A stretch of 64,000 nucleotides of DNA from Nigrospora sphaerica. Taxonomy: Eukaryota > Ascomycota > Sordariomycetes > Amphisphaeriales > Apiosporaceae. The stretch lies in NCBI GenBank assembly GCA_018287875.1, contig JAGVVL010000029.1:372001-436000 (forward strand). Reading direction: 5' to 3'. How positions within the stretch are numbered: position 1 is the first letter of the stretch; each line of letters starts with the position of its first letter. Below the pieces are notes generated by a model that had not been told where the DNA came from, searched no databases, and was given only the letters and a program-made list of their open reading frames with translations. The translations under genes were made by a program, and so were the position numbers. This document shows positions 62,035 through 64,000 of the stretch, piece after piece.

Positions 62035-63443
62035 TTATGGAGACAACCGAAGGGACATAAATGGGCTCTCCAAAGGTTCTGTATTTGGTGTACTAGTCAC
62101 TAAGGTCTCTGATGTTATTAGATTGGCTAATACACTTAGGTTAATGTCCTCTAAAAGATCAGCATCTAAAAATTTAATAGCCTCTGGCACCATAGGATTA
62201 AAGCGCTGTAGCTCAACCGTACTATCTGTAGAATATTCAGTGACTTGAGAGAGGAAATGATCAAAAGAAGTCACACCTTTCTGACGCAGGAAAGATGCTA
62301 CCTCAGGGTTTTGTTGATAGTGCTTGAACTCTTGTTCTAATTTATCTAGCGTCACCCTCATCCCAGGTTTTAATACAAACAAATAATATACCTTGTTATT
62401 TTGATTGATTTGAGGTAACTCAAATAGCTTAAAGCAATCCGCATGAGATGTGCAAATCGCTTGCAATTGAGAGGCATGAAGCTTTTGGATAAACTTAAGT
62501 TGGGTCAGTACGTATTGGGCAACGGCAGGGAACTTGATAGCATATTGAGTAATATACTGGCCATTAGATTTGAATAAACTATTTTTAATAGGCTCTAATT
62601 CAGAATCTGTACAAATTGTTAAAACGACCTCTTCGTGATCACCTATCATTTGCCTTACCTTAGAAGCATACTCCTTATATTGAAGCAATTTCTGAAAACA
62701 CGGTTGACGAAAAATGGTTAATAATAGGTTTGGATGATTATCTCTTACTATTTGGTTGAACCAGGAATTAACAAATCTTTGCCCTTCTTCAGGAAGGGTG
62801 GTTAAAGCCCATGCATGTAGCCCAGAATGCATCAGAACCCCATCCCTATAGTCAAAATCTGTTCTTTCTTTATATACTACCAATCGAATAAATTTTACTA
62901 TTAGATGTCTGAACAATCGATTCACAGCATCCTTTACATTACTTAAAGGTGAATACACTTTAAAATCAGTTGGTAAACGCGACTCATGCCATGCTTCATT
63001 CAGTTTGCTTTGCATCTCTTCACCTTGGGTCAGCTGATAATTTGAAAGCAATTTTCTTAACTCCTCCTTTTTTGGTTGCAGGCAGCCAAACTCATCTGCT
63101 TCTTTTGCCCTGTTTGTAAATTGGTTAACCAAGTATTTTGAAAATCTTTCAAATTCTTTATGACAGTCAGTAAGGGTTGAGTTGTATTATAAAATTTGTA
63201 AAAGACCTCCCACTCTTTCTTAATAGGCTCGGACGGACCCTGCCAAAAATCATTGAAGGAGTTTAAAAGCAAATCAGGTCTTGACTCTTTATAAAATATT
63301 TTTTTTAGAGTATGAGAATCACTAAGCAAGGCATGTATGTCCTTACACACTAAACTAAAAGCGATAAATGTTTTTGGGTCTTGAATAAAAGAAGCAATCT
63401 GCACTTTTACTTCAGTAGGTAAATCAGTCAATAAGGAAGCCAT
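62035..63443 (-). CDS. F-box protein 3
   Basis: About 470 residues over two frames. F-box at about 4-38: LTDLPTEVKVQIASFIQDP then FIAFSLVCKDIHALL. NSFNDFWQG follows at the position of the LWGSY motif in proteins 1 and 2. The frame changes between about 63095 and 63115, where both frames are open. The C-terminal FLRQKGVTSFDHFLSQV matches the equivalent part of F-box protein 2. Presumed host-directed effector. Confidence 0.75.
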
Positions 63444-63522
63444 ATAGCCATCACACTTTATTTAATAAATGAATAAAGCGCGTAAACTAATATAAGACAC
63501 CACAAAAAGGTATTCGCAATAA

Positions 63523-63957
63523 CTACAAATACCGGCTTAATCGTTGACGCAGGTGACGAAAAAGAGAAGGAGTCAGACTGTCTTTAAAAAGCACCACATG
63601 GCAATACGTATGATACGGCATACAGTAGAACCTTAAGCTCACCACAGAGGCCGTGCAGAGACTACCAGATTGCAAAATACCGGTATACACTTCTCCCTCG
63701 TTAGTCCCTAAAATCCAAGTGTTTTCAGGGGTGTATTCCAAATAAATAATAGCCTTTGTAGACTGCAAACTTAACCTTTCATACCATACCGTATAAAAAT
63801 GTAAGCCATGCAATACCAAGGCTAATTTTTTTACTGAAAGCGGTAAGGCAACACTCAACCATACGAACCCCATGCATGCGTATAAAACACTAACTAAGCC
63901 TATCAACCAAACAGAAGGCTGTATGACCCCTTGAAAAGAGGGAGTGGATGATGTCAT
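63523..63957 (-). CDS. YgfX/CptA-like two-helix membrane protein (tentative)
   Basis: About 144 residues. Two hydrophobic segments (SVWLIGLVSVLYACMGFVWLS and a following one ending near residue 55), then a short beta-rich soluble domain with the end VVLFKDSLTPSLFRHLRQRL, which matches the closing pattern of YgfX-type proteins (VLxxDSLxxxxFRxLRxxL). Those are usually paired with sdhE; the partner is not in the window. ATG 63957 is preferred to 63978. Confidence 0.55.
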   Translation of the reverse strand: MTSSTPSFQGVIQPSVWLIGLVSVLYACMGFVWLSVALPLSVKKLALVLHGLHFYTVWYERLSLQSTKAIIYLEYTPENTWILGTNEGEVYTGILQSGSLCTASVVSLRFYCMPYHTYCHVVLFKDSLTPSLFRHLRQRLSRYL

Positions 63958-64000
63958 ATAAGATGGAAAGGCAGGCAATAGTTACTTAAAAGCACTTACT

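Noticed and set aside
1..64000. Mass pseudogenisation typical of a young symbiont
   Set aside because: Breaks hit indispensable genes, fall in homopolymers, and leave both halves well conserved with no other decay; base errors explain them better.

Overview
The window reads as the chromosome of an intracellular gammaproteobacterium of the order Legionellales, probably on the Coxiellaceae/Rickettsiella/Diplorickettsia side. The basis is A+T-rich DNA (about 60% A+T by eye), a dotD-dotC-dotB cluster of a Dot/Icm type IVB secretion system at 49.5-51.9 kb with a second Dot/Icm-like membrane protein at 33.9-34.2 kb, eukaryote-like ankyrin and F-box proteins, PPi-type phosphofructokinase and a SUF iron-sulfur system. 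The genus is inference; no 16S rRNA lies in the window.

Layout. 0-2.2 kb: an AddA/RecB-like helicase. 2.4-7.1 kb: four ankyrin genes in tandem, built by duplication. 7.1-15.9 kb: amidase, rluB, a SufU-like/sufT/Rieske set, PPi-phosphofructokinase, and two PAS-like/LuxR-HTH regulators flanking ogt and sufB. 16.2-23.0 kb: pepA, lpxC, ftsZ, ftsA, ftsQ and an AI-2E/PerM permease. 23.2-27.8 kb: fabZ-rnhB, rpmH-rnpA-yidC, tpiA-secG-tRNA-Leu. 28-30 kb: small unknown genes and tRNA-Ile. 30-35.4 kb: serS, folD-murE, an IcmD-like protein, a pilin-like protein and family-4 uracil-DNA glycosylase. 35.4-37.7 kb: a fifth ankyrin protein and a small outer-membrane-like protein. 38-43.9 kb: rmuC, rnc, lepB, grxD, a short DjlA-like protein and uvrD. 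44-49.4 kb: a likely effector, RNase P RNA, rpoH, sufS, ygfZ, infA, tRNA-Lys. 49.5-57.8 kb: dotDCB, an unknown helical protein, tyrS, M3 oligopeptidase, a CpoB-like protein and truA. 57.8-64 kb: three F-box paralogues and small unknown genes.

How they fit together. Housekeeping genes (division, murein, lipid A, tRNA charging, Fe-S assembly, protein export) are interleaved with a host-interaction set. The Dot/Icm genes would encode the export channel. The ankyrin and F-box proteins look like cargo that would bind host proteins or plug into host ubiquitin ligases; that role is inferred from family knowledge.

A strong technical signal runs throughout. Some 30 or more genes, including indispensable ones (ftsZ, murE, infA, rnpA, tpiA, truA, lepB), are split by single-base frame changes that nearly all sit in homopolymer runs and are mostly explained by one missing base. 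This looks like under-called homopolymers in the assembly rather than gene death. Broken genes below are therefore given as whole genes with the suspected shift noted. Two losses are not explained this way: an in-frame gap in LpxC and a missing POTRA domain in FtsQ.
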